Of a DNA stretch of 64,000 nucleotides, positions 46,310 through 60,100 are shown one piece after another. The DNA lies in the NCBI GenBank assembly GCA_030549335.1, contig CM060193.1:43013391-43077390 (forward strand). The letters are read 5' to 3'. The position numbers and the translations under genes were made by a program. Each line of letters opens with the position of its first letter. Position 1 is the stretch's first letter. This stretch comes from Pontederia crassipes (lineage: Eukaryota; Streptophyta; Magnoliopsida; Commelinales; Pontederiaceae). The notes beneath the pieces are model-generated. The model was given only the letters and a program-made list of their open reading frames with translations. It had not been told where the DNA came from and did not search any database.

Positions 46310-47456
46310 TGTCACCCCCAACTTAGGCGAGACATCGGGGCACGCGGCAGGCCGAGCAGGCCATGGCCGGGCCACCCCGAACACACCCAGGTGCACGGAG
46401 GCTCCCGGGGAAGCAAGGAGAATCCTTGCCCACTTTGGCATAATGCCCGCTTTGGCATTATGCCCACTAGGGCAGCGGATGTTGTGCGGCGAGCATGGAG
46501 GCGAGTCACCCTCCTACTCCCACTTGGAGTAGAACTCCTATTCCAAGTAGGAGTCAAAGTCGCATCGACCGAGGGCGAGGCGAGGAGGCATCGAGGGATG
46601 AAGACCCCTGCCTAAAGTGGCATAATGCCCAGTTTGGCATTATGCTCACTTTGGCGGCGGATGTCGGACGCGACAGGGCGCGTCCAGGCGCGGCGAGGCA
46701 CGACAGCCAGTAGACATGGCGGCTGTGGCGGCTAGAACCCTAAGAGGTCTGGCCCATCTACAGAAGTCCAGGACGCGTTCAAGAAGGAAAGCAACCTCAA
46801 GACCCTACGGCTATATCCAAGAAGAAAATGTGTCCAATGGAAAGTAAGGTGCATGGGCACTTACTTTCCATTGCAAACAAGTAGGATCCGCGAAGGAAAC
46901 CTGGCCAAAGGAAAGGAAGGGCTGCTCTCCTAATTAGGACTGCTGAGAGATGGAAAGCAAGGGCAGCCGACCCTAGCTTTCCATAGGGCCGAACTAGCCC
47001 TCCCTTCCATGGCCGATCAAGAGGGCAATCGACGGAGGCGATCGTCCTGGGTGTTCGACTTGGCATGTAGGTTAGGAATTATTGGAATGTAATTAGGACA
47101 CCCATTAGGGGTTTTTGCAATCAGGGCTATCATGTAGGAAACCTTGATTTAGGGAACATTATAAGTGGTAAGGAAACATGTAAGTGGCCGGCCACTATAT
47201 AAGGAGGTCATTGGCTGACTCTTGTATTCATGGATTGGAGCAGCGATCGAACTATCTCTTGGAACAAGAGTTCCGTGCTTTTTCCTCAATTGAGTGCTTC
47301 TCTTATCTTGTGCATCTGCGAGGTTTTTGTTGTGTGCAAGGCGTGCAACCGAGTTCAGGGGCGGATGATGTGAGAAGGCTGTTGGATTCTTGGCGCGGCA
47401 AGGTTCCAAGCCGGCACATCCTGGCTCCATGGACAACGGGATTTAAGGGCGTAACA
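46310..47456 (+). repeat. 3' LTR of the gypsy element
   Basis: TATA box at 47196-47203. It has the same inverted ggcataatgcc motifs as the 5' LTR, at 46436-46470 and 46618-46648. Confidence 0.9.
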
Positions 47457-47500
47457 CTAAGGACTCTCATTTGATTGTGATAAAAAAAAAGTATAAAACA
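47457..47500 (+). pseudogene. Ty1/copia fragment, continuation after the gypsy insertion
   Basis: Directly after the right LTR a frame reads KDSHLIVIKK, the copia segment that follows the part left at 41938. Only a short piece is recognisable. Confidence 0.6.
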
Positions 47501-48922
47501 AGCTTCAGAAATCTCGAGTTTGAGGCATAAACTTGTACAAGTTCTGAGCGTCGGTCGAGATGGCCACCCCGACCCTCACCAACTCAAATTTCTTGAGTTT
47601 TTTTTTACCCGATGGGTAACCAAATCAGGATCGGGTCTAGGTTATCAAATTAAGAACGTGTGTTGACCCGGTAAAATATGTTATATTAATATTTTTAAAA
47701 AATATTTTATTATGTTTATTTTAATTACAATGTTATTTTTTATATATCTTAAATATACATTATATTGTATTATTATATATATAATTTAATTTATCATTAT
47801 TATATATAATAATATTAAATTTATTCATTATTATATTTATATATAATAATAATAATAAATTTATTTATTATGGTATGCAATTAGGAATTTTTTGGTTTGA
47901 TCGAGGTTGGTGTCAAGATCGGGTTCTTTTTTACGAAAACCCGAAGCAAACTAGGACGGGATTGGAATGGTGGGAACCCGGTTCCAAATCCAAATGCACT
48001 CGCCCCTACATTGAATCGAATGAACTCAGTGTGGAATCTAACTTGATGCTAAACTCGGATGGACTTTAGTGAACTCACATAAAATTGGTTGAGTCTATAG
48101 ATAAAATCGTCAGATACAAATGTTAGCCGTTTAATCAAGATTTGAAGTAGAAAATGAAATGAAAATAATGACTAATTAATTTAACAACTAAGGATACTTT
48201 ATGTATCAATTTGCATGACTCTTGGACTATTTTGATAATTTGATGTGTAAACTTTTAATTTTTTACTTTTTAACTTGTGTTGCATCGACTTGTAGATTGT
48301 GATGAATTGATACATGAGTGAGTTGAAATGTGACTAATAAACTCATTACATTTCAAATTAACATATAGAAACTAGTTTCACAATTGTTTTATACCATATA
48401 ATATTATATATATAGTCATGTACATAAACTCTACGAGTTCGAGTTTACGCCTCGAGTTTACTAAACATAAAACGAGTAAATGTAAACTCTCAAATTTGAA
48501 AACGTTGGTATAAGATATATTATACACTAAATTTAAACACTTGGTATGATATGAAATAACTTTTTACATGTATAACTCTTTTATACCATTGGAGAAAATA
48601 GATTTTGTATGCGTGGAAGAGAAATTATAATGTGTATACTTAGAGTCAAAAAATTCAATTTGAAGATGATTTAGTTATGTAGGTTTATTTTTTAAATGAT
48701 TTTTAGAATAAAAACTCTTTTCAACACTAAGATTTTTAAATCATAAACTCATAATATTATTATTGTCTCAAAACTTTATGCGTTAAATGTTGTAAATTTA
48801 TTTAGGCTTTTAAGTTTACTATATATCAAGAGTGATGATACATGTTCATCTTGGTAATTATACGTTGATTTGCTGGAACTAATTCTTGTTATATTGCAAA
48901 GGGAAAAACTACATAAAATTTA
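47501..48922. other. AT-rich intergenic DNA with one transposon terminus
   Basis: No gene is visible. 48400-48507 (cgagtttacgcctcgagttt...ttgaaaacgttg) is the inverse of the left end of the hAT-like element at 18455, so a second, diverged copy ends here; its other end was not found. Confidence 0.5.
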
Positions 48923-48930
48923 TACTTAGG

Positions 48931-49490
48931 TAGGGTTGAAAGTAGTTCGGGTCGGATCGAATTTTCAGTCCAAAAAATTATTCACTATTTTTCGGGTCGG
49001 TTCTTTAAATTAAAATACCATCCTAAAATCATTTAAAAAATAAAATCACCCTCTAACAGGTCATCTTTTCGGGTGATTTTTTTGAGCCCCTACTTTTATA
49101 TAATTATATTTTTAAAATTATATATTAAATTAAAATTAACATAAAAATATTTAATTCTGTATTAAATATAAAATATACTACTAATATTTTAAATTTACCA
49201 AATTAAAGTTCTATGATGTGATAGAAAAGTATAAGATTTTATACAAAAATTATTATATCTAAAATAAAAATGGATATCTTATGAATTTTATATAAATAAA
49301 AAATATAAATAAATACGGGCTCCACGAATCATTACGATTTTTTCGAATGAAGTCCTAATTTTAATGAATTTTTTAGTTTATAAAAAATCACCTTAAATCA
49401 TATTCGAATTCCTAAATTTTTATTTTTTTAGTTCGATCTTTTCGGATTGGATAGATTTTTCATATTGGTCGAATTTATCTTACACCTCTG
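48931..49490. mobile_element. hAT-type non-autonomous element
   Basis: The ends read tagggttgaaa and, inward from the right, cagaggtgtaa. A perfect 8-bp target duplication tacttagg is at 48923-48930 and 49491-49498. The 560-bp AT-rich interior has no coding capacity. Confidence 0.75.
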
Positions 49491-49951
49491 TACTTAGGAT
49501 AAATGACGTTAAAAAAGGAATTTGATTTGAAAAGAGAAATATAAGTTAGATGGAATAATTAATTTAAATATTTTTTACACGTCTCTCAAGTTACCATAAC
49601 GAGAAACGAGTTTTATGGATTAATAAAGTCAATATTAAAGTGAAGTTATAACAAGTAAAAGTAATGGACTCGAATTAAAGTTGAAGTTGGAATAGAGATA
49701 TTAAAATTGAAAATAAACTTTTAAAATAAAAAATTTATGTTAAATGTTAAATAGTAAATCCTAAATTTTGAAGCCTTTAACAAATCGATATATTTTCCAT
49801 TGATTAGTCATTTTACGTCACACTAACTTTTCTAATTTGCATTAAAACTTTTTAGATACTCCATGCCAGTGAAAAAACATACACAACCAACACCAACAGT
49901 TGATTGGTTGTCTGCTCCTGACCAAAACTGACTCGATTGGTTGGTTTAACT

Positions 49952-50611
49952 CAGGGATGGAGCTACATAGGGGTTAGGGGGCCTTAGACCCCCTTAACTT
50001 TTTTATTATATCATATATATAATGATATATTATATATGATTTTTTTAAAAAAAATATGGTTGGTCCCTCCTAATTGTTTTAAGTATGCTATATATAATAA
50101 TATACCATATATTTTTCCTAAAATATATATTAATTGACCCACCTAATCTTATGAAATCTACTTAAATATAATATATTATTATATTTATGAGTACATATGA
50201 AAAGATTTATAGTGTAATATGTGCATTTATGGAAAATATAATATGTATACCAATAAATTTGATTCATTTTCGTAACAAATCAAACTACTTAATTAAATAT
50301 TTTAAAATTTAGTTACATATATTTTCATCTAACTTTTTTAAATTAATTATTTCATATATAACTATATATTTTATTATAAAATTCAAGATGAACATGATAA
50401 AAAATACATGATGAATAATAAAAAGATATATTTTAATTAAAACATATAAAATTTACAATTATAAATTATTTTATAATGTATATTTTTCTAAAGTATTTTT
50501 CTTAATTTTGTTTTTTTTGGAACAGTTACATATTTATATATACATATCATTTCTTTCTCTGCACTTTTATATTTCGGATCCCTCCTAACTTTCCATCTTG
50601 GCTTAGTCCTT
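49952..50611. mobile_element. hAT-type non-autonomous element
   Basis: The ends read cagggatggagcta and, inward from the right, caaggactaagcca, then both run to a gttagg.ggg block. A perfect 8-bp target duplication gtttaact is at 49944-49951 and 50612-50619. The 660-bp interior is AT-rich and non-coding. Confidence 0.72.
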
Positions 50612-50619
50612 GTTTAACT

Positions 50620-51114
50620 TTAACTGGCAAATGAACTAAACTCCGAAACTCGATATTTCAAATTCCAATCCTCGCTATTGAAATAAGAGCACCACTAAAG
50701 AAAAATCTCTGCCACTAAAAACAAATCTTATCATATGAAACACGAAAGGTAAGACCAGTGAAAGAAAATAAATACTTTTATATTCCCGAATGTTATGGGA
50801 AATAAATAATAAATAAACCGACAAGTTTCAGAAAGAAGAAACAGAAACATGTAAAAATGATTTACAGCCAACCTTTGAGCAGCGATAGTGATGAATGCGA
50901 TTACTTTATTAGATCAAAGATGAGCAAGTCTGACAATATTTTTAAAATTAGGGAACTTTTTATGAATGATTACGAATACCGGGGGTCTCCTAAGAGATAC
51001 AACAAATGGTACAGGTATATAATATGCTGAATGTTGAGCTGCAGGGTGAGTCGGTATTACAAGTTTTCTTATCTTCTTTGCAGGATCTAACAGTAACAGC
51101 CATATACAAACTCA
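50620..51114 (-). terminator. 3' flank and putative polyadenylation signal of the phosphatase gene
   Basis: On the minus strand AATAAA lies at 50910-50905, about 205 nt after the stop codon at 51117-51115. No other gene is visible in this interval. Confidence 0.45.
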
Positions 51115-54100
51115 TTAAATAGCCATGTCACTCCTCAACTCTATGGAAAGACCAGCTGCAGCAGCCACCTTCTCTCGGAGGCTGAACTTTTTCGCGATGA
51201 ATGGGCGAACATCCTCCACACCGACGAGGCTCTCCAAAAATGGAAGCAAAGAGAGTAGTTCTCGATCATTCCGGTTGTCGAACCAGCTCTCAATTGGAAT
51301 GCCATTGTCTAATTGAAATCCAAATGCCTGGTAAGAAACGCAAACAATAAGGTCCAACAGCAAGCAGTACTCATCACACTCAAGATGAGGATACAGCTGG
51401 CGCAGAAAATAAGAAAGCTGAGGTACAGAAAGTTATAATGTGTTTTAGGAGGATTTCCTGAATGTTTTTGGGTATTACTGTGTTGAAGGAGCTTAACTGT
51501 GGAGATTGCAAGTATGCCAGATGAGACCATCATTGTCATTATGACATAAATAATAAATGCAAACATCCAAACTTGCATAAACCAAATGACGTAGAGCCAC
51601 ATGCATCACTTCTTGCTCTACATGTATTTGTCGGTTGATCTAAATGCATGATTATTTGGGAAAGAATTTTGATCCATAAATTTGGCTAAGCAATTGGCAT
51701 ATAAAAGTTTTCATAATGGCCTATCAGAACTCAGACATCACCTATTTCAGTATTTCTATAAAAAAGTTAGATGACCAACTATATTGACTTAATCTGAAAC
51801 AAAACATACTATCTCAAGTGATAATGAAAACGAGTAAAAACAATTAGCATTTTACCCACAGATGAAAATCAAAATGATTCAAGTTTCTACTAGTAGGGTA
51901 CTGAATTTGCATTTCAACTCCTACATGAAGGAAGAAAATAAGATTAACATATTACCTGAGGGGAGTTGTCAATGATGATAACACGTGCCAAATCACGGCC
52001 AAGAACTGAAAGATCCTTCAGGTAGTTACCATCTACAAAAACACAGGACTCACGGTACACACGATGACGAAATAATTTCCTTTTTGGATCAATTACATTT
52101 AACAGCTGCTCGGCATAAATACTTTGACTAGCTGTAAATATAATTGTCTCAAACAAGCCTGACACTCTGTTCAAGAAGTCCTTGAGGTATGGGCGACAAC
52201 GCACATAAATTGTGTGCTCCTTGAAATTGAAATTAACAGGAAAAGTAAAATCTGCATCTTGGCATGGTTCCAAAGTGGAATGCACTAACGTCTCTGCCAA
52301 GTTAACAAAATGAAACATTAAGCTGATGAATGGTGGGAAATTAAAGCATCGTATCGAACAATTCAGATTGTGTGGATTCATTTGGAAAGACAAGAATGCA
52401 TGCAAAGTAGAACTAGAAAGATAATCTAACCCATAACTAATGCAAGCCATAATTAATTGGTTCAATTCCACACGAAAATGAAGAGACTCGAATTTACAAC
52501 AAATTAACTGTTAACTGGCCAAAAGAATGATAAGTAATTATGTGAAGTTTGGGAAACAGCAATGATGCCTCATATTTAGTTGCAAAAATCAACATATTGA
52601 CAATGATACTGAATATTTTAGCACCTTATATTAAGAGTGCTTCAACATCAGGATTGACGACAGGATAGAAATAAAATGTAAAGTAAATTCCTTAAATTAT
52701 GTACAAGTCAACTCAAGTTTTTTTTAAAGATCTTCATCAAAATCAGTTACAAATATGCCCAGTTAAGAATATGTCGGGGTATCGAAGATGTGGAGAAACA
52801 ATTATGATGAAAGACAGAGAGAGAGATGTGCTGAATCAAATCAAAAAGGGAAAGCTTTTGCATCGAACAATTAACGTGTGTGGTAAGGTAATGATAATTA
52901 AAGACATACCATCCAAATCCAAAACAAGGGTGGTTGAAGGGCAACTCCGGGTTTGCTTAGGAAGAAGCATTGGCCGGAACTTGGGAACGACAGTTGATAA
53001 TTCAGGCAAATCTTTGATGAATAAATATGGATCAAAATCATCAAAATCATCATACTCATCAGGATCTACAGCACCATCTGTTGACACTGTTTCTTGACTT
53101 TGTTCATCAACACACTCCAGCTTAGAGTTTTGCATTGCGAGGTATATTGCTGAAACATCATTCGAAAGGTTGCCCAGTTCACTAAATCCATCGTCACATG
53201 ATGCAGTTGAATTATTCAACTCAACGTCAAGCATATGATTTGGCATATCTTTTGATACTTCAACCTTGGAATTTTGGTGCTCCACCCCATCTATGTTGCT
53301 GGATAATTCTACAAAAACAATGCAAAAGAGAAACAACCTTGATTTATCAGCAAACAAGGATACATAAGCAGGTTTCCAAAAAAAAAGGTGGGGAACACTC
53401 ATCCAAGTAACAAACTGAAGGATAAATCACAAATCAAAATTAATAATCTGAGATGAATCAAATGTTTTTTTAGAGGAAAAAGGATGATCGCCAAATTTTA
53501 GGTGACATCCATGTATAATGAATCAAATGTTGATTAGTAATCTTCCGCTAATAATGCAACATAAGTAGGTTTGTGTCATAATGAATCAAATGTCTGATTA
53601 GTAATGTTCCGCTAATTATGCAAGGAACAAAAGCAAGTTTGTGGGCTTTCATTGTGAATCATCAAATGGTGGAGGGCTGCCACATCTTTTACTAATCCAC
53701 TGAATGGACAGAAGTTTGTGTGTAGGATGTTTTCCTCAATCCCCAAAGAGGAACTCCGAGTGCAAACTGAAAAGTTGAAGGGGGCCAATAATTTGATATC
53801 GAGGCTGTCTTAATTCAAGTATGAACACAAATAGCAACTAATGTAAATGGTGTTATGATTAATATGGAAGACTACAGTTTCCATATTATATCATGCTTGT
53901 TTGGGGTAAGTGAATACAATTAAAATGTACTTATGACTATGATTGGAAAGTGAAATTGTGGGTCAGTGGTTTCAAAAAAAAATTATAGGTTGCCATTTGA
54001 TTGTGTGAGATCTTGCTTTTCTACTTATTTAATTAAGTATAATAATAAATAATGCTCTAAATGTGCGCTAGTATATTCTTAAATCATAGATAAAATGTTT

Positions 54101-57100
54101 AAGTAGCAATTAGTACTTGTGTGACAGCATGATATGATTTATGCTTATTATGTACTAGAAACATGCAAGATAAACTGTGAATGGTGTATGGTTGATTATG
54201 CATGGAATCTACAAATACTATATTATCAAGTTTAATATAATTATTGGTGAGATTAGAATAAAATGCTTTTTTGGGACCATATGTTAAAATCACATTATGG
54301 CAGACCATGGGACATTATGGCCATGCACATATGTATTTAGATGGAAAATGGCATGATTGAAGGTATACATGGCTGTGAGCTTAGTGCTACTACTTGATTA
54401 TTACATCATAATGGAGATATTTGATGATACAGCATAATTAATGCCAATGAGTGAAGGGGAACATAACCTGCAACATGTCAGTACATTAATTAGAGTAATA
54501 TTCTTGAAATCTTTAAGAGTTGTTAGTTCGTATACATCCTATTTAACTTTGTCTAATTCACAAACGAGTGCATAGTTCAAGGAAGCCAATGTTATGTGGA
54601 AAATATTACAACAGGGGCTTCCTCTTTATATCTTATATATGGAGGCCATCGTTAGACACAATATTGATTCATTTTTGTATAATGTTGTAAGATCATCATG
54701 TGTCTAAACAGTTATTGTATAAATGGATGGTTGTGCAACAGAAAGCCATCGAATTTTCTCTCCAACAAAGGATGCATGATCTTGAGACTATAATTGGCAA
54801 TTAAATGATAATTTATATCAGTAATTCATGCTACTAACTGTTGACTGATATCTATTAGTTAAATGCTGTTACAGCAGTTTTAAATTATGATTTATTTAGA
54901 ATGTGTATCATTGTAGCAGAAGTGTAGGGTTCTTATGACATAACTGCAGCATTAATGAAGCCATACTGTAACAGTAAAAAGGTTCTATATATTTAGGATT
55001 TTAGTTAATTATTTATTGATGCCAACAGACTTAACTGTTGGTATTTGTGTGACTACAACTGCTACATTAATGTGCAACTAGAATAATGCTCATTTGCGCA
55101 CAATAAATATGTGGTGACACGGAGGAGGACATTGTGCATTTATTCTTTGGTTGCATTGTAGCCCATGAGGTATGGGTGCAGCTGAATTTATTTGGGGGTC
55201 CTACCTCACAAGAGGAGTTATGGCACTCTCTCAGAGCCCTCAGCGGATGACGTCAGGCGACCTTTTTGGCCGGTGCCTGGGACATATGGCTCGTAGTGAG
55301 ACTTGCCAGCTCGAGGCTATTGTTCACCATTGCTCCTTCCGTCTTCGGGAGTAGGGATTTGTCTAGTGGTTGTATTTTTTCCCTTTTTGCTGCTCTCATC
55401 CTGAGGGCTCACACTTGTATTTTCTCCTTCACAGTGATATATATATACAGATGACATCCTAACTTGGTGCTCATCCTTTTTCCCCTCAAAAAAAAAAATT
55501 TAACTACCAATTTGATCATCTTTGGTTTGGGCAATTGAGATAGTTTGCTAAGAGCATCATTGGTTGAGGTGAGTAATTTTGCACATAACATGTCTACATT
55601 AATGGTAGACCTTTTTAATCTGCCTGGATTTTATGCTTGATTTCGATGCATGCTAAGATGTAAATGAAATTCTTACAGGTTCTTTACTCAGATTTTTCTA
55701 TATGTGTTGTTATTTAAACATTATGAATTTAATTTTGGAATACCAAATGAGATTAAGGATGTGTCATGCTATGAATTTTTTTTACAGAAACTCGATATTT
55801 TTTGCCCAAATGTAAAAAAATATGCATTATTTAACTTGAGAGTCATGCATTTGCATATGAGCATGTCTGATATCAATAAGGTATCACATAACATGAGATG
55901 ATATACCACGGGAGTTACCTAAACAGAACATGGGGGCAGCATAAGCCCAACTGAGTGCCTTGTATAAGAAAAAAAAAAGTACATTCATCCTTGTTTGTTA
56001 GGATAAATCATGGAGTATGATCAACTTCTGATCATGGAATTGTTATGACCTCATTAAATAGAGTATCATGAAATACCGATTCCACATAATGTGACCAAAA
56101 TTATTCAAAAGGCTCAATCAGGATTTAGTAGTAACTAGCATCTAAGAAACCATCAGATGGTTCATTTACTATTCAAAAGAAAGGAATTTCTAATAGTTGT
56201 AAGGACGGAAGAATCTTCAAACCATTATGAAGGAATATCAACTTGCTCAAGTATTACTTTAGCTACTGAAATACTTAAATAAAGAGGAAAGTTTTAAGGA
56301 TCATTAGCCTGCCTAATGTCATCATCAAGTGACCAAATGGAAATAGGACGTTTTTAGGAAGGACATGGGACACAGGTTACCAATATATAGTCAATTTTTT
56401 TTTATCTCTAACAAAACATATTTTTTAACATGATATTTCGATGACTTTGGGCTTAAAGGGTAGTCCAAATTGGTGTACCCAATGGCTCTTGGTGTATGAT
56501 AACCATAAAATACCTAGGTAAAGAATAATGTAGATCATACCATAGTACAAGTTACAGTACAATATATAATCTTCACATATATATACATAGTTTTCTTGCT
56601 TCAACAGTATACATTACTTTTCTATTTAACTAATTATCTACAACAATGAACACATTTACTACATGCACACCAAAAATATTAAAATTCAGATATATCAGCT
56701 GAAGAGTTTAGACATTTTGCTTATAGGATGACAAACAATGATATCACTAATAAGTATGTTTATTAGATAATAGTTCTTTCATCCTCCAAAGTGGAAATTC
56801 ATGGTCATATATAAATGTGGAAAATATGCCTGCAACACGGGTGATACAAGTTGGATCACTCCCCTTTCTTTTAGGGGATGGCTCCCCAAACTCGCGGTCA
56901 CCCTTTCCCTCTTTCAAAAAATTAAAAAAGAAATAGGGAAGAAACTTATGCCACCATTGGTAGCTTTATCCATGGTATATAGATATAAAAGCTCAGTCAA
57001 GATTAATGAACAATAGAAAAGAGTGTTGAAGAAAAGAATCCTGTGTTGACTATAATTCAGCATACCTTTAGATGGAACAGCAACCATTATGTCCTTAGAG

Positions 57101-60100
57101 TGATGGAAGGTTGGAGAAAATATTATGTCTTGCATACATTCTTCCGTGCTGCCATTTGATTGCTGCTAATTGCAATAACACCCAAGGTCAGAAATGAAAT
57201 AGGAGCCAAGTTTTTTACATTCTTTACTAATTAGATACTTATTATAGTAGAACAAGTTCATTTTCTGAGGGGGAGAACAATATATGTAAAGATTTTAAGA
57301 AATAAGAAGACCTTCTGAACAGACTCAAAGACATTCATGTCAACCAGTTATACTATTTAGACCCTAGTAAAGAATTGGTTTATGATAACTACGTGCCCAT
57401 AGCAAGAGTATTTACACTGCTTCCAGAGATATCGTAGTCAGAATAAATGAAGTTTAATAAAACAAAATTCATATCAGAAACAAATAGTTGGTGAACAAGT
57501 TTTGGCAGCAAATATTTTTTTTCCAATTGTTGTTGTGCTAAGGATTAAATTTCTTAAGACTGCGTCGACAAAAACAACCAAGATAAATGCTCCTAAAGGC
57601 ACAAAAGACCCATGTATGAAAATAATGGAGAACATCTAGGATCAAATTCCACACATGACCATAAAAATTGACTGCATGCATCATTTGTCTATTTTCGACT
57701 CAAGTATCCATGTAGTTCAGAAAAAAGTCATCACTGTCAGTAAATCATTCATCAAACACAAGAAACAGCTCTTCTTGACAGCATGCATTATCTGTAACTG
57801 GAAGTGAATACCAAAAAGACGTTAGTAAAAACAAGTGAATAAATTAACAAGATGTTTAAATTACAGGTAAAGATGAACTGTCATGAATGACGACCCACTG
57901 ATCGGCATCAAGTGGAAATGACAAAAGACTGACCGAAGATTCAAATAAACATTTAAGACTACAACTGCAAACACAAAACCTGCATGCAATGTTGTCAAAT
58001 ACATAAAAAATACACGACATGGAGCAGCCGGGAAAACATGAAATCGTATACACGTAACACGACACAACCAATTCTACCAAAAAATATTTTATATATTAAC
58101 TAACATAGACCGATATCTCTGGAAGCAGTGTAAATACTCTGTAGCCGATTCACATAATATTTTATATATCTAGGATCAAATATTTTGTCGTATGATCCAT
58201 GTAGCCGACCCCACCTAGTGGGATAAGGCTTTGTTGTTGTTGTTGTTGTTGTTGTATTAACTAACATAGACCCAAATATTATATGGCATTTTTTAAAAAA
58301 ATGAAGCAAAATTTTCAACTTAAAATCATCAAACCATCAACCAAGTTGATGCAAAATAACAAATTGTCAAATGATCATATGCCTACAGGCTACAACTACA
58401 AGACTAATGTAATTAGAGTAAATCAAACATCCTGAGTTCTAACCCCCTCGGTTTTCTTTTTCTTTTCTTTTTTTTTTTTGAGATCTCCCTCAGATTCATC
58501 TAATCGTGAACACACACCGAGCTCAGTTCCTACACAGAGAAAGGAGGGACCAAGCTCAGTTCTTCTGTTCACAAACACAGAGAAAGAGGGAGGAACTGAG
58601 GGAGGTTCTGCTGTTCACAAACACACAAAGAAAAGAGGGAGGATCCGAGGGAGGTTCCTCTGTGCCTCTGTTCGCAAACACGTGGAGGGAGGGAGGACGC
58701 AAACAGGCGCTACAGTCATAAACATGTGGAGAAAGAGGGAGGGCATACCCGCAGCGGTAGAAAGGGAGGCCGGACGGCTGCAGGAGGTCAGCGGTGGGGG
58801 CGAACGACGCCAGCAGTGGATGCATGGATGAATAGCACAAGCAGGGCGTCATTAGGAGGCGAACAGTGAGGTTGAACATAGAAAGGCGAGATGGCACAGT
58901 GAGCAGCCACATACAGAGAGAGAGAGAGGGAGGGCGTCTGGCAGCGGAAGAAAGTGAATGAGTCACAAAGGGATGGTGGCTGCAGGGGCAAACCATGCCA
59001 AGCAGCAGCAGCACGAGGATGGGGCGACGAACATAGTGGAGCAGCAGCAGCACGAGCAGGGGCAAACAACGCCGAGAAGCAGCAGCACGAGCAGGGGCAG
59101 CAGCTGTAGGCGGCAAACAGTGCAAGAAAGGGGTGATTGCAGAAGTGATGCCAGTAGCGGCGTAGTGGTGGCAAGAGAGAGCAGAGGACAAAAAAGGATT
59201 TAGGGCTTCTGCAATTTGGGAGAAAAAGGCCAGTGGCGTTCTCACATGAGCTAAAGAGCAGGAGGGGAAAAAACGGAACATGATTCCACCGTTTCTACGC
59301 GTCGGAACGCAATTCTACCGCGCCTCGCAAGAACGCAATTCAGGTTGGAATTGAGCACGCTTCGCCGGGGTGGACTCATAGAATCGTACGATTCTACAAG
59401 TCGACTCGCATTTTTTACTATCTTGCCTGCATGAACCTTAAAAGGATAATCTGCAAATATAAATTGATGGAACCCAAATACTAATGCATTTTACTTTTAA
59501 AATACTGAGGAAGCCATCAATACAAATATCAAGATGCACAAAACAAAATCACCACCTTGTGATAAAGAGAAGTTTGATCAGCCAAAATGTTCTGATTCTC
59601 ATCTTGCAAGACATGGTTCAAAGCGATATTCCTTCCAGAATCAACAGAGATATTTTGCTTCGATAGAACTCCAACTGGAAATTGAACAAATCATTACTTT
59701 GCAATTCATTAACAAAATAAACAGTAAAATTCAGCAAATAATATTTATTTTAAAAAATGAATAAATACCAAAGGAAAAGGATGTCTAGACAGAACCTGTA
59801 GTCACCTTGTTCTATTACAAACAAAAGAATGTATAAATGAGATCAATACATTTCTTCAGAAAAAAAATATATACATACTCCTACACTATCTAATAGTATA
59901 TCTCCCCATTCCTTTGTTAAAGCAAAGAGATTCTATTTTATGTATTCCAAATGATATATAGATCTACCATAAATGACACTATCATCTTGAGCAAAAATTT
60001 CAGTGCAATGTAAGTTTCGTTGACAAAGATTACTGTTGACAATAATAACATTTAACCTTCCCACTTAATGATTGACTCAACTGCTCAATGGTTCAACTAT

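Larger units (their letters stand above)
41939..47456 (+). mobile_element. non-autonomous Ty3/gypsy retrotransposon with two LTRs
   Basis: The 5518-bp element has LTRs at 41939-43014 and 46310-47456, both starting TGTCACCCC and ending in -ACA. A primer-binding site beginning tggtatcagagc lies just after the left LTR, and a purine-rich ggtggggagga tract just before the right one. The flanks share ctaa (41935-41938 and 47457-47460). The interior holds broken gag, a protease domain, an unrecognised segment and an integrase C-terminus, but no reverse transcriptase, RNase H or integrase catalytic core. It must have moved with proteins from a relative. The LTRs differ by many substitutions and indels, so the insertion is not recent. 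Confidence 0.9.
57166..59555 (-). other. intron 2 of the phosphatase gene
   Basis: A 2.39-kb intron, donor gtggtg at 59555. It holds a SINE-like insert (58112-58254) and about 0.9 kb of CpG- and GA-rich repetitive DNA (58478-59410). A minus frame at 57856-58080 is not joined to neighbouring exons in phase and was left out. Confidence 0.75.

Noticed and set aside
57856..58080. Possible extra exon of the phosphatase gene
   Set aside because: Exons at 59556-59674 and 57066-57165 already join in phase, and this frame overlaps no good acceptor-donor pair and no conserved family sequence.
58556..59281. 241-codon minus frame in intron 2
   Set aside because: Cys/Leu/Ser-rich translation of GA/CAG minisatellites, with no start or splice logic and inside an intron of an intact gene.
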